A stretch of DNA of 64,000 nt from Selenomonas dianae (GCF_030644225.1 NZ_CP128650.1:1726001-1790000); one strand, 5' to 3'; shown: positions 1-9,060, counted from the stretch's first letter. The notes: a model not told the origin generated them from the sequence alone. Numbers and translations are program-made.

Positions 1-137
1 TCAGCTGCCGCGCACAGGCAGCGCAAAAACTGCCCCTGCGCTCGACATAGACAGAGCAGCTCGGACAGCGCGGCGGAAAGAGGAAATCAAACAAAAATGA
101 AAACAACACACGCCCTCCCCCACATCGCAAAAAACTA

Positions 138-166
138 TTGCATGAAATTTTGATTTATGATATGAT
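138..166 (+). promoter_or_regulatory. Sigma-70-type promoter of an orphan plus-strand unit
   Basis: The -35 box TTGCAT (138-143) and -10 box TATGAT (161-166) are separated by exactly 17 bases. Transcription would start near 173. No plus-strand protein gene follows before the terminator at 556-597, so this promoter appears to serve a non-coding or leader RNA. Confidence 0.7.
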
Positions 167-172
167 AAACGC

Positions 173-597
173 AAGAAAGAGATATATCTCCGATAAACGT
201 GTATAACGAGAGAAAGGAGAATGTCTATTGACACAAATTTTCCAGCGTGGTGACCATTTCTCCTGATGGGAATGCATCTTTGAAGAAGCGCGGGACAACG
301 GGTTATGTTGATCTCATATGGCATTGCATGAGCAAGGAATGGCTGCAGCGCCGTCGTCCCTGATCGACGGGGTATGACAACGTTCTCTGTACGATTCGTT
401 TTTCGAAAACCTGGCGCGCAAATTGGATGATATTTGAGATCTCCAAACGGTTTCAGCTGAACGTACAATACACGTTCGCGCGGACACAGAGGGTGTTCGT
501 GCGACACCAAACAACTGAATAAGGACGTGTTTCATTTTTATGCGAATAGCAGTATAACCGGCAGCTTGCTCGAAACAGAGCGGCTGTCGGTTTTTTG
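173..597 (+). ncRNA. Putative structured RNA of about 425 nt, family not recognised
   Basis: This stretch lies between a strong promoter and a strong intrinsic terminator and holds no protein I can recognise. It contains several stem-loops: 215-221 with 258-264 (AGGAGAA/TTCTCCT), CCGTCG/CGACGG near 351-370, GAACGT (459-464) with ACGTTC (472-477), and an 11-bp stem 477-487 with 493-503 closed by a 5-nt loop. A minimal ORF starts at TTG 229 behind a good ribosome site and ends after 12 codons. I looked for hallmarks of RNase P RNA, tmRNA, SRP RNA and T-box leaders and found none. It may be a long leader with short peptides, a regulatory RNA, or a new RNA class; the function is unknown. Confidence 0.45.
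556..597 (+). terminator. Intrinsic terminator of the orphan unit
   Basis: AACCGGCAGC (556-565) pairs over 10 bp with GCTGTCGGTT (583-592, one G-U). An inner GCTC/GAGC helix lies in the loop, and the stem runs straight into TTTTTT. The minus-strand reading has no T-run, so it works for plus-strand transcription only. Confidence 0.8.
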
Positions 598-645
598 TGT
601 CCCCCCACCTGCGCAGGGGAGAGATCTGCATGGAGCACACGCGGT

Positions 646-1698
646 TCACACAAAACGAATATCCCCGCCGCTCGCCTTGCGCAGACGGTTCATAATCGCA
701 AGCCCAAGCCCAAGAGAACCTGTTCCCTCGGCGAGAAGGGAGGTCACGGGCAGATCATCAAAGTGACGGAGCGCATCGTAGAGGCAGGATGCAAATGCGC
801 TGTGATTGCCACGCGCCCCGCAGTGATATGTGTCATCTGCATGGATGATGTCGGAGAGTGCCATGATGGTCTCACTGCTTGCGATGAGTGCAGGCCGCTG
901 CCCTGCCGCACTGCGGCGCAAGATCTCCTCCCGCAGTGCCGCCACAACATCTGTTCCCGCCCCCACATAGACGGTGAGCGGGACGCGCGGGGCGTAGTGC
1001 GTATACTTCATCCCCGGCGCACGCGGCACTGCATCCTCTGCCGTAAGAGCTGCATCCATGCGCACCTCGATATGCGGCAGTTCCGCCGCAATCATCTCAC
1101 GCGTGACAGCACCGGGACGCAGGATCGTGACAGTGCCCTCCTCCGTGCAGTCCACGATGGTGGACTCCACGCCCCACCGACAACTCCCGCCGTCGAGGAT
1201 GAGCGGGATACGCCCCTCCATGTCCGCAAAGACCATTGCCGCCGAGGTTGGGCTCGGACGCCCCGAGGTGTTCGCAGACGGCGCGGCGATCGGCACACCT
1301 GCCGCACGGATCAGGCGGCGGGCAATATCGTGGTCAGGACAGCGCACGCCGACCGTCGGCAGCCCGCCCGTGACAATGTCGGGGATGTTCTCTGCTTTCG
1401 GCAGGATAACGGTGAGAGGACCGGGCGCAAATGCGGTGAAAAGGTGCGCGGCGACAAATGGAACGTCATGCGCGACGGTATGTGCCATCGCAAGGTCAGC
1501 GATATGGAGGATGAGCGGATTGTCGGCGGGTCTCCCCTTCGCCGCATAAATTCGTGCGCACGCCGCCGCATCCAGTCCGTTCGCGCCAAGCCCATAGACC
1601 GTCTCCGTTGGAAACGCGACGAGCGCACCGCTGCGGATCATCGCAGCGGCGCACTCAAAATCTGTGGGCGATGTCGGACGAAGTATCTCCGTATCCAT
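646..1698 (-). CDS. ywlC: L-threonylcarbamoyladenylate synthase (Sua5/YwlC type)
   Basis: The enzyme makes threonylcarbamoyl-AMP from threonine, bicarbonate and ATP for the t6A37 modification of ANN-decoding tRNAs. The N-terminal YrdC fold shows PTETVYGLGAN (about residues 30-40), KGRPADNPL (54-62) and a downstream APSANTSG motif. At 350 aa it is the long Sua5 form with an extra C-terminal Sua5 domain, not the short TsaC form. I chose the ATG at 1698 because AGGGAGG lies just upstream. A longer reading to 1746 overlaps prmC and has no ribosome site. It is the last gene of the yqhQ-prfA-prmC-ywlC run, 10 bp after prmC. Confidence 0.93.
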   Translation of the reverse strand: MDTEILRPTSPTDFECAAAMIRSGALVAFPTETVYGLGANGLDAAACARIYAAKGRPADNPLILHIADLAMAHTVAHDVPFVAAHLFTAFAPGPLTVILPKAENIPDIVTGGLPTVGVRCPDHDIARRLIRAAGVPIAAPSANTSGRPSPTSAAMVFADMEGRIPLILDGGSCRWGVESTIVDCTEEGTVTILRPGAVTREMIAAELPHIEVRMDAALTAEDAVPRAPGMKYTHYAPRVPLTVYVGAGTDVVAALREEILRRSAAGQRPALIASSETIMALSDIIHADDTYHCGARGNHSAFASCLYDALRHFDDLPVTSLLAEGTGSLGLGLAIMNRLRKASGGDIRFV

Positions 1699-1708
1699 TG
1701 TATCCTCC

Positions 1709-2587
1709 CTACTCCGTATATCCCACCACAACGCGCTCAATCCCACCGAGATCCTTCAAGATCTCGGTTCGCACAATGCGCGGATGCGCCAAGGCGAGTG
1801 CCGCGACTGCCGCAGCCTCATGGATTCCCACCTCAACGGCAATTGCGCCGCCGTCCTTGAGCATTGCAGGAGCGTCTGCCATCAGGCGGCGGTAGAGATC
1901 CAGTCCATCCACACCTCCGTCGAGTGCGCGATGCGGCTCATAGCTGCGCACCTCGGGCATGAGTTTCGCAATATCCGCTGTGGGGATGTACGGCGGATTT
2001 GATAGGATCATATCGTAGCTGCGCCCCGCAAGCGGCGCAGTGAGATCGCCCACGGAAACAGCAACGCGCTCCGAAAGTCCGAGTGTCGCCGCATTTTCGC
2101 GTGCCACCTCTGCCGCCGCAGGCGAGATGTCCACAGCATCGGCACGCGTCCCCTCCGTATGATGCAGCACGGACAGGGCAATCGCGCCCGTACCCGTTCC
2201 AATGTCGGCGATCCACAGATCGTCTGTCCTCTCCTTTGCACGTGTACGCAAAAAATCGACGGCATACCCTGCAAGAATCTCTGTATCGGGGCGCGGGATG
2301 AGCGTATCGCGCGTCACACGAAAGTCCAGTCCCATGAACTCGCGCCGCCCGAGCACATACGCGAGCGGCGTGTGCGCTGCCCGCTCCTTCACATAGCCGC
2401 GAAAACGCGCAAGCTCCTCCGGCTCAAGCGGCTCATCGAAATGCACATAAAGATACATCCGATCCTTCCCAAGCACAGCAGAGAGCAGAACCTCCGCATC
2501 AAGACGCGGGCTCTCGATCCCGCGCTCCCGAAAGAAATCCGTCGTCCACGCGAGAAGCCGCTGAATCGTCCAAACCGCATCCGTCAT
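1709..2587 (-). CDS. prmC: Peptide chain release factor glutamine methyltransferase
   Basis: PrmC transfers a methyl group from S-adenosylmethionine to the glutamine of the GGQ motif in RF1 and RF2, which is needed for efficient termination. The 292-aa protein has the N-terminal helical RF-binding domain, a SAM-binding motif ADIGTGTGAIAL (127-138) and the catalytic NPPY (197-200). Its start codon overlaps the prfA stop by one base (TGATG), so translation is probably coupled to that of its own substrate. Confidence 0.96.
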   Translation of the reverse strand: MTDAVWTIQRLLAWTTDFFRERGIESPRLDAEVLLSAVLGKDRMYLYVHFDEPLEPEELARFRGYVKERAAHTPLAYVLGRREFMGLDFRVTRDTLIPRPDTEILAGYAVDFLRTRAKERTDDLWIADIGTGTGAIALSVLHHTEGTRADAVDISPAAAEVARENAATLGLSERVAVSVGDLTAPLAGRSYDMILSNPPYIPTADIAKLMPEVRSYEPHRALDGGVDGLDLYRRLMADAPAMLKDGGAIAVEVGIHEAAAVAALALAHPRIVRTEILKDLGGIERVVVGYTE

Positions 2588-3651
2588 CAGTTCACCTGTT
2601 TCAGACGTTCCGCTTGATCCGCTGTGATGAGCCCCGCAAGGATCTCATCCAGTTCACCGTCGAGCACAGCGTCGATCTTATAGAGGGTCAGCCCGATGCG
2701 GTGATCGGTCACGCGCCCCTGCGGGAAATTATAGGTGCGGATGCGCTCGCTGCGGTCGCCCGAGCCGACCTGACTGCGGCGGTCGGCGGCGACGGCATCC
2801 GCCTGTTCCTGCTGCGCACGGTCATAGAGGCGCGCACGCAGCACCTTCATCGCCTTCTCGCGGTTCTTGAGCTGCGACTTCTCATCCTGACACTGCACAA
2901 CAATGCCCGTCGGGATGTGTGTGATGCGGATCGCCGTCTCCGTGCGGTTGACGTACTGCCCACCCGCGCCCGACGCGCAGTAGGTGTCGATCCGCAGATC
3001 ATTTGCGTCAATCGTAACCTCGACCTCCTCCGCCTCGGGCAGGACGGCGACGGTGACCGCCGACGTGTGAATGCGCCCGCCCGACTCCGTGACGGGGACG
3101 CGCTGCACGCGGTGCGTGCCGCTCTCGTATTTCAGACGGCTGTATGCGCCCACACCGTTCACAAGGAACGAGATCTCCTTAAACCCGCCGATCTCCGTCG
3201 GGTTGCTGCTCAGAATCTCCGTCCGCCAGCCCTGCCGCTCGGCGTAACGCGCATACATACGGAAAAGGCTCGCCGCAAAAAGAGCCGCCTCCTCCCCGCC
3301 GACACCGCCGCGAATCTCAACAATCACATTCTTATCGTCGTTCGGGTCGCGCGGCAGGAGGAGGATTGGCAGCTCCGCCGCGCGTGCGTCACGGCGTGCC
3401 TCCGCCGCAGCGATCTCCTCGGTGAGCATTTCCTTCATCTCGGCATCCGCCTCGGCAAGCATTTCCTTGTCCTCGTCGATGGTCGCAAGCGCCTTCTGAT
3501 AGTCGGCATACGCCTCGATGATCGGCGTAAGCGACGCGTGCTCCCGTGTGTACCGCTGCCACTTTTCCATATCCGCCATCACGTCCGGATCACTGAGGAG
3601 TGCCTCAAGCTCGCGGTACTTATCCGCAACAGCATTCAGTTTGCTTAACAC
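2587..3651 (-). CDS. prfA: Peptide chain release factor 1
   Basis: RF1 reads UAA and UAG in the ribosomal A site and triggers peptide release. The 354-aa protein has the GGQ loop at 230-232 within [13 protein letters not shown]. Its tripeptide anticodon is PVT (186-188), whereas E. coli has PAT; PxT is the RF1 class signature. The start is GTG at 3651 behind AAGGAAG. It overlaps the end of yqhQ by 7 bases and the start of prmC by one, so the three genes are tightly coupled. Confidence 0.97.
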   Translation of the reverse strand: MLSKLNAVADKYRELEALLSDPDVMADMEKWQRYTREHASLTPIIEAYADYQKALATIDEDKEMLAEADAEMKEMLTEEIAAAEARRDARAAELPILLLPRDPNDDKNVIVEIRGGVGGEEAALFAASLFRMYARYAERQGWRTEILSSNPTEIGGFKEISFLVNGVGAYSRLKYESGTHRVQRVPVTESGGRIHTSAVTVAVLPEAEEVEVTIDANDLRIDTYCASGAGGQYVNRTETAIRITHIPTGIVVQCQDEKSQLKNREKAMKVLRARLYDRAQQEQADAVAADRRSQVGSGDRSERIRTYNFPQGRVTDHRIGLTLYKIDAVLDGELDEILAGLITADQAERLKQVN

Positions 3652-4559
3652 GTTACTTCCTTTCGATAGTTCCCGCTCCCTGCGGGAATATCCTCGGGCG
3701 GCAGCACCGCCTTGAGACTTTCAATGGCGACCTCCACCATCTCATCCTCGGGCGGGCGCGTCGTCAAGTATTGCAGCCAGAGCCCGGGCGTAATCAAAAT
3801 ATGAACCATCCGATTTTCGCTGCGTCCCGCAAAGCGGATGATCTCGTACGAAACCCCCGCGACCACAGGCAGGATGGCAAGGCGGCTCAAGATGCGCAGC
3901 CAGAGATCGGGCCATCCGAAAAATACATGAAAGACAATGGCAACGACCATGACGATGAGGAGGAAGTTCGTCCCGCAGCGCGGGTGCAGACGCGGGAATT
4001 TCTGCACGTTCTCCACCGTCAGAGCCTCACCTGCCTCATAGCAGTGGATCGTCTTATGCTCCGCACCATGGTACTGAAAGACGCGACGAATCCCGCCCAT
4101 AAACGAGATCCCCCAGATATAGAGCAGGAATACGGCAAGTCGGATGCCGCCCTCGATCAAATTGAACACAATCGGGTCGTCCGTATACCCCGCCGCGAGA
4201 TGCGCCGCACCCGTCGGAATGACAATGAAGAGCACGCTCGCAAGGACGAGCGCAAAGAGGATCGTCATCGCGACCTCCTTCTTCGTCATCTGCTCCTCCT
4301 CCTCACCCGCCGCCTGTGCGGAGAACGAGAGCGCACGCATACCGATAACGAGGGACTCGATCATGATGACAGAGCCGCGGATGAGCGGCAGATTGAGAAT
4401 CGGATAGCGGTCGCGGATCGATGTGACATCGTGCGTCTCCACCTCGATGTTTCCATTCGGGAGGCGCACAGCGGTCGCGGTCTTTGCCGCGTCGCGCATC
4501 ATGACCCCCTCGATGACCGCCTGTCCGCCGACCGCAAGGTCGGTAATTTTCTTTGGCAT
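3645..4559 (-). CDS. yqhQ: DUF1385 membrane protein (YqhQ family)
   Basis: The protein has 304 aa and starts [20 protein letters not shown], the family hallmark. Hydrophobic segments lie at about 97-120, 140-160, 200-220 and 225-245. The conserved block around [13 protein letters not shown] (about 165-177) is rich in possible metal ligands. Its biochemical role is not established. Placement directly before prfA is common in Firmicutes and Negativicutes. The start is supported by AAGGAA five bases upstream. Confidence 0.85.
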   Translation of the reverse strand: MPKKITDLAVGGQAVIEGVMMRDAAKTATAVRLPNGNIEVETHDVTSIRDRYPILNLPLIRGSVIMIESLVIGMRALSFSAQAAGEEEEQMTKKEVAMTILFALVLASVLFIVIPTGAAHLAAGYTDDPIVFNLIEGGIRLAVFLLYIWGISFMGGIRRVFQYHGAEHKTIHCYEAGEALTVENVQKFPRLHPRCGTNFLLIVMVVAIVFHVFFGWPDLWLRILSRLAILPVVAGVSYEIIRFAGRSENRMVHILITPGLWLQYLTTRPPEDEMVEVAIESLKAVLPPEDIPAGSGNYRKEVTC

Positions 4560-4578
4560 AAAATTTCCTTACTGTATC

Positions 4579-4606
4579 AAAAAAGAGACCGTTGCACGAT
4601 CTCTCG
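4579..4606 (-). terminator. Intrinsic terminator after rpmE
   Basis: On the minus strand AGAGATCG pairs with CGGTCTCT (one G-U) around a 5-base loop, followed by TTTTTT. It separates the short rpmE transcript from yqhQ, although some read-through into yqhQ is likely because no separate promoter is visible. Confidence 0.75.
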
Positions 4607-4671
4607 TACAACAGCCTCTTCCTGTTTTCGTGCGGCGAAGAGGCAAGGCGCAGTACACCTCACCCACGCTG

Positions 4672-4872
4672 CTATTTCCGTGCGTAACGCTTCTGGAACT
4701 TCTCGATGCGTCCGCCCGCCTGAACATCGCGCTGACGCCCCGTGAAGAACGGATGACACTTCGAGCACACGTCAACACGCAGATCCTGCTTCGTCGAACC
4801 CGTTGTGAACGTGTTGCCACAGCCGCACGTCACCGTTGCCTCGAAGAACTCGGGATGAATGCCCTCTTTCAT
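4672..4872 (-). CDS. rpmE: 50S ribosomal protein L31, zinc-binding form
   Basis: L31 sits at the central protuberance and bridges the subunits. The 66-aa reading begins [20 protein letters not shown] and ends in a basic tail. Cysteines 16, 18, 36 and 39 form the zinc site, so this is the C+ paralogue rather than the zinc-independent form. The ATG at 4872 is preceded by GAGGTG; the longer reading to 4911 has no ribosome site and extends beyond family length. The gene has its own promoter and terminator. Confidence 0.96.
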   Translation of the reverse strand: MKEGIHPEFFEATVTCGCGNTFTTGSTKQDLRVDVCSKCHPFFTGRQRDVQAGGRIEKFQKRYARK

Positions 4873-4990
4873 GTAAATACACCTCGTTTCTTTTGCCGGA
4901 TACAAGCGCACTTGTGTACGCTTGGTTGAACTCGACTGTCTCGCCGAGAACGAGTTAGGTCAACAAACGCCCTGCGTTTATTACCGCGTC

Positions 4991-5019
4991 AGTATAGCAT
5001 AAATCGGCACGATACGCAA
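4991..5019 (-). promoter_or_regulatory. rpmE promoter with a leader of about 110 nt
   Basis: On the minus strand the -35 TTGCGT (5019-5014) and -10 TATACT (4996-4991) have a 17-base spacer. Transcription from about 4984 leaves a leader of about 110 nt that contains an AAACGC-AGG-GCGTTT hairpin (4966-4980). L31 leaders in Firmicutes are known to carry autoregulatory structures; whether this is one is inference. Confidence 0.7.
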
Positions 5020-5022
5020 GCA

Positions 5023-6309
5023 TTACTCCATTTTGCTGAGAATGATGCGTGCTACGCGCGTCCCAAAGAAGAAATTCCAGATCCACTTGACAGAAACGGT
5101 GAAATCCGAATACTTGCCCGCAAGACGGATGAGATGAACGAACATCCATGCGATCCACGCGAAGAAGCCGCTCGCCTTGAGGTTGAAGCCGAGCACGGGC
5201 ATAGGACCGTTCATTACTGCCTCGCCCTTGCCGATGGTCGCCATCGCACCGAGATCATGATAGACGAATTTGCCGAGCTGATCGGGCGTCTTGCCCGCAA
5301 TCAGTGCCATGATATTCTGCTTGACCTGCACCGCTTCCTGTGTCGCCACAGGTGCGACCGTCGGAAGCGGACGCTTCATGTCGCCATGCATGAAACTCGC
5401 ACAGTCACCAATCGCAAAGACGCGATCACTGCCCTTGACGAGCAGGTTCTCCTCGACAATAACGCGTCCGGCGCGATCCACCTCCCCGCCGCAGTCCTTG
5501 ATAAAGTCCTGCGCACGCACACCCGCCGCCCAGATCACCGTCTTTGTCGGAATAACCTCGCCGTCTTTGAGCGTCAAATCATTGCCGTCATAGCCCGTGA
5601 CCGCCGTGTTAAGGCGTACGTTCACCCCCTTCTTGCGCAGCACATCGATGGTGTGCTGCTGCAAATCGGGCGGCACCATCGGCAGAACGGATCCCATCGC
5701 CTCAAGCAGGGTTACATTCACCTCGTTGAAATCCAGCGAGTGGAACTCTTTTTTGAAGATCGAGAAGAGCTCCACCATCGCCCCCGCCATCTCGATGCCC
5801 GTCGCACCGCCGCCGACAATGACGAAGTTGAGGTGACGCCGGCGCTCGTCCGTCTGCGCCGGTGCAGTCTTTTTCGAGGCGCGCTCAAACTCATGAACAA
5901 TGTGGCTGCGCAGCGTAATTGCCTCCTGCAGCGTCTTCATCGCATAGGAATTTCGCTCTACGCTCGCGTTTCCGAAGAAATTCGTCGTACCGCCCGCAGA
6001 GAGCACAAGATAGTCATAGGAAATCTCACCGTGATCCGTCTGCAATACGCGGCGTGCCTGATCCACCCCCGTCGCTTTCGCGAGGAAAAACTCCACATTT
6101 TTGAAGTTCTTAAAAAACTCGCGCGTCGGGTAGGCAATCTCGGCAGGAGAAAGCACCGCTGTCGTCACCTGATAGAGGAGCGGCTGAAACAGATGATAAT
6201 TATGACGGTCAACGAGCGTAATCCGCACATTTTCCTTGGCAAGTTCCTTCGCGAGGCGTACGCCGCCAAAACCTGCACCAACAATGACAACGTGTTTCCG
6301 GTCTGCCAT
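5023..6309 (-). CDS. ndh: Type II NADH dehydrogenase (non-proton-pumping)
   Basis: NDH-2 is a peripheral membrane flavoprotein that passes electrons from NADH to quinone without pumping protons. The 428-aa protein has an N-terminal FAD site VIVGAGFGG (8-16), a second nucleotide-binding motif VIVGGGATG (about 165), a third conserved DCASF segment for FAD, and an amphipathic C-terminus rich in Trp and Phe (WIAWMFVH, WIWNFFFG) that would anchor it to the membrane. The ATG at 6309 follows AAGGAG by 8 bases. It is monocistronic, with its own promoter and a perfect 13-bp palindrome downstream of it. Confidence 0.92.
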   Translation of the reverse strand: MADRKHVVIVGAGFGGVRLAKELAKENVRITLVDRHNYHLFQPLLYQVTTAVLSPAEIAYPTREFFKNFKNVEFFLAKATGVDQARRVLQTDHGEISYDYLVLSAGGTTNFFGNASVERNSYAMKTLQEAITLRSHIVHEFERASKKTAPAQTDERRRHLNFVIVGGGATGIEMAGAMVELFSIFKKEFHSLDFNEVNVTLLEAMGSVLPMVPPDLQQHTIDVLRKKGVNVRLNTAVTGYDGNDLTLKDGEVIPTKTVIWAAGVRAQDFIKDCGGEVDRAGRVIVEENLLVKGSDRVFAIGDCASFMHGDMKRPLPTVAPVATQEAVQVKQNIMALIAGKTPDQLGKFVYHDLGAMATIGKGEAVMNGPMPVLGFNLKASGFFAWIAWMFVHLIRLAGKYSDFTVSVKWIWNFFFGTRVARIILSKME

Positions 6310-6379
6310 ACTTCCCACTCCTTGTCCCAATAGTGAAAAAAATCACATATTGGATTGCTCTTGCTCTAAAAAATTTTTC

Positions 6380-6392
6380 GGACAACTTGTCC
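6380..6392. promoter_or_regulatory. Perfect 13-bp palindrome in the ndh leader, possible operator
   Basis: GGACAA-C-TTGTCC lies just after the predicted ndh start of transcription (about 6397). It does not match the Rex consensus. The position fits a repressor site, but the regulator is unknown. Confidence 0.4.
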
Positions 6393-6403
6393 CCATGAGT
6401 TAC

Positions 6404-6431
6404 ATAATATCACGTTTCTAGGGAAATTCAA
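6404..6431 (-). promoter_or_regulatory. ndh promoter
   Basis: On the minus strand the -35 TTGAAT (6431-6426), a 16-base spacer and the -10 TATTAT (6409-6404) form a good sigma-70 promoter about 95 bases before the ndh start codon. Confidence 0.6.
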
Positions 6432-6496
6432 TAGGATTTTTAGAAGCGCGTCACAAAATACAATACGGGTCTTTTTTCATTGATAGGAGAAAACTA

Positions 6497-7867
6497 TCAC
6501 AATTTTTCTGCAAGCTTTGCATTCCGCATCCGCTGCTCAATGATCCTCAGGCGGATCATGAGCAGCACCGCACCGACGAGAATACCGCCGTTCATACCCG
6601 CCCAGTAGCCATAGGGGCCGAGCTCTGTCCACACTGCGAGTACATAGCCGGCGGGCAGGCCGATGCCCCAGAACGAGAGCACAGCGAGCCAGAACGTAAC
6701 GGTGACATCCTTGTAGCCGCGCAGCGCCCCCTGCAGCGGCGCGTTCACGCAGTCACAGAACTGCATGACGAGCGCGTAGAGCAGAAAGACGCGCAGGAGT
6801 TCCTGCACCTCGGGATTCGTCGTATAAAGCGCCGCCACGCTGTCACGCATTGCCGCAAGTACAAGCGCAATGACGCCAACAAAGAGGAGTGTCAGCACGC
6901 GGCTGAGACGGATGTAGGCACGCGCCCCATTCTCACGCCCGCCGCCGACCTCAAATCCGACAAGAATGGTGATTGCCATAGAAACCGAAAGCGGCAGCAT
7001 ATAGACAATGGTGGTGAAATTCATCGCCGCCTGATGCGCGGCAAGCACAGTTGTTCCGTACGCTGCCATGAGAAGTCCGACCGCACCGAAGATGCTCTGC
7101 TCGCAGAACACCGTGAGCCCGATGGGAACGCAGATCGCGAGCAGCGCCCACCAATCGTGGAGGACGGGCTTCGGCAGACGCGCAAGCACATGATACCGCG
7201 CAAACTGCGGAATCCACAGAACTGCAATGACGTTGAGAACAAAAAAGACAGCATAGCTCAACGCCGCCCCCAACCCTGCGCCCGGGCCGCCAAAGGCAGG
7301 AACGCCAAACGCCCCGTACATGAAGATATAGTTGAGGACAATGTTGATCGGAATGGTCGTCATCGTGATATACATGGTGAGCCGTGTCCGCCCGTGCGCG
7401 TCGATAAAATTTCTGAGAACGATCGCAGGTGCAACAGGGATAAGCCCAAGCGCAATATAGGACAGATACTCCATCGTAATGCGTTCCACCACGGGTTCAA
7501 GTGCAAGAGCGCGGACGAGTGCAGGCACAGTCAAGACACCGCATATGAGCAGGAGCACAGAAAGAAGCATCGACCAGTAGAAACTCTGCTGAACAACGCG
7601 GCGGATCTCAAGTGGGCGACGCGCACCATAGTGTTGTGCAATGACGGGGGTCAGCCCCGAAACAAGCCCCATGAAAGCGCCGAAAACGGGGAAAAATATG
7701 CTCGCCCCAACGGCAATCCCCGCGAGATCCTCCTTGCTGATATGCCCCGCCATAACTGTATTGAAAAACCCCGGCGCAATCAGCGAAACCTGCGTGACGA
7801 GAATCGGGAGAAGCACGACAAAGAACTGCCGCGCACGCGCCGGATAACCGTGAACTTCCTTGAGCAC
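6497..7867 (-). CDS. MATE family multidrug efflux transporter
   Basis: MATE proteins export cationic compounds using sodium or proton gradients. The 456-aa protein has about 12 hydrophobic segments in two six-helix halves. The first half carries QVSLIAPGFFNTVMAGHIS and the second FFCEQ-type and GFEVGGG motifs, as in NorM proteins. It starts with GTG at 7867 (GAGGGAGAAG before it). It follows the amidase by 21 bases on the same strand, so the two may be co-transcribed. The substrate cannot be told from sequence. Confidence 0.9.
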   Translation of the reverse strand: MLKEVHGYPARARQFFVVLLPILVTQVSLIAPGFFNTVMAGHISKEDLAGIAVGASIFFPVFGAFMGLVSGLTPVIAQHYGARRPLEIRRVVQQSFYWSMLLSVLLLICGVLTVPALVRALALEPVVERITMEYLSYIALGLIPVAPAIVLRNFIDAHGRTRLTMYITMTTIPINIVLNYIFMYGAFGVPAFGGPGAGLGAALSYAVFFVLNVIAVLWIPQFARYHVLARLPKPVLHDWWALLAICVPIGLTVFCEQSIFGAVGLLMAAYGTTVLAAHQAAMNFTTIVYMLPLSVSMAITILVGFEVGGGRENGARAYIRLSRVLTLLFVGVIALVLAAMRDSVAALYTTNPEVQELLRVFLLYALVMQFCDCVNAPLQGALRGYKDVTVTFWLAVLSFWGIGLPAGYVLAVWTELGPYGYWAGMNGGILVGAVLLMIRLRIIEQRMRNAKLAEKL

Positions 7868-7888
7868 CTTCTCTCCCTCTCTCTCACC

Positions 7889-9031
7889 TCATCCAAAGTA
7901 GTCTGCGATGCCGTCGGCAATGCCCCGAGCAATCTTCTTGACCCCCGCCTCGCTGTTCATCATCTTTTCCTCATCGGGATTGGAAATAAAGGAAATCTCC
8001 ACGAGAATGGCGGGCATATTCGTATGTTTCACCACATAGAAATTGCACGTCTGCGTCCCGCGATCCACTGTGCCAATACTGTCGATGAGCGCCGTACGCA
8101 CGCTGTCGGCGAGCAGCCGCGACTGCTTTGTCCCCTTTTCGTAATAGTATGCCGTCGTCCCCTTCACCTCGCGGTTTGTAAACGCATCCGCGTGAATGGA
8201 GAGAAAGATGTCCGCATTTGCCTTATTCGCAACATCGCAGCGCGCTTGAAGCTCCTCCACCGATGTCGCAGCCGCCCCTTTCTCGGAAACCTCCGTATCG
8301 CCCGTCCGTGTGAGGACGACCTGCGCCCCCTCCGCTTCGAGGAGGCGTTTCAGCTCACGGCTGACACGCATCGTCACGGACTTCTCCATGATGCCCGTCG
8401 GACCGATCGCCCCCGAGTCACTGCCGCCATGTCCCGGATCAATGGCGATCCTTCGCCCCTTCATTCCCGTGATCTCCGAGAGGTCGCGCTCCAGCTGATC
8501 CTGCGCCGTATCTCCCTCTTCCTCCGACTCATCCTCATCCGACGCAGAGGGGAGGGGGTCGGGCTTCCACGTTTCCTGCGGAGGGTTCACCGCCGCCCCA
8601 CCCGCAGGAGTGCCAAAGTCCATGACAACACGCGGCTTTTCCCCATCGATGGAAAAGATTTTCCAGCCGCCCTTCTGCACCGTCGTTTCCAGTACAACGC
8701 GAACCGTCGTGGGGTCAAACTGCGCGATACGTACCCGCGAGAGGAGCGGCGAATCCACCGCTATATCCTTCTTCGCTTCGGGGGCAATCCACGCATTCTG
8801 AATGTCCAAAACAACGCGCGTCGGATGCGACAGAACACTTTGCCGGTAGGAAACGGGACGATCCGAATCTACAACAACACGAACATTTCCATCCGTACGC
8901 CCGATACGAATACCGGTGACCTTTGCCATGTCTTTTGCGCGGTCACTGAATGCCGCCTCCGCCGTTCCGGCAGAGATGACGGCGAGCATGCCGACGAGGA
9001 TCACGATGAGCAATGAAATGATGCGGCGCAC
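7889..9031 (-). CDS. Secreted N-acetylmuramoyl-L-alanine amidase with AMIN domain
   Basis: The protein cleaves the bond between MurNAc and the peptide stem of peptidoglycan. It has 380 aa: a signal peptide (1-26, ending TAEA), an AMIN targeting domain (about 38-145), an acidic linker (about 160-185) and a zinc-dependent Amidase_3 domain (about 193-378). The zinc ligands are visible in IDPGHGG, EKSVTM and SIHAD, and the catalytic Glu in ILVEISFISN. The start is GTG behind GGGAGGGTGG. It lies right after the terminator of flagellar cluster A, which may be incidental. Confidence 0.92.
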   Translation of the reverse strand: MRRIISLLIVILVGMLAVISAGTAEAAFSDRAKDMAKVTGIRIGRTDGNVRVVVDSDRPVSYRQSVLSHPTRVVLDIQNAWIAPEAKKDIAVDSPLLSRVRIAQFDPTTVRVVLETTVQKGGWKIFSIDGEKPRVVMDFGTPAGGAAVNPPQETWKPDPLPSASDEDESEEEGDTAQDQLERDLSEITGMKGRRIAIDPGHGGSDSGAIGPTGIMEKSVTMRVSRELKRLLEAEGAQVVLTRTGDTEVSEKGAAATSVEELQARCDVANKANADIFLSIHADAFTNREVKGTTAYYYEKGTKQSRLLADSVRTALIDSIGTVDRGTQTCNFYVVKHTNMPAILVEISFISNPDEEKMMNSEAGVKKIARGIADGIADYFG

Positions 9032-9060
9032 AAGTCCACCCTCCCAAACAATGAACGGAT

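Noticed and set aside
1-510. Open minus-strand frame of 169 codons at the left edge
   Set aside because: It has no ribosome site and no family features and runs antisense to a strong promoter and a structured region. It reads as noise.
173-597. Orphan RNA as RNase P RNA, tmRNA, SRP RNA or T-box
   Set aside because: I looked for the P4 GAGGAAAGTCC element, the tmRNA tRNA-like ends, the SRP GGAAGG...GCAGC loop and the T-box TGGNACCGCG and found none.
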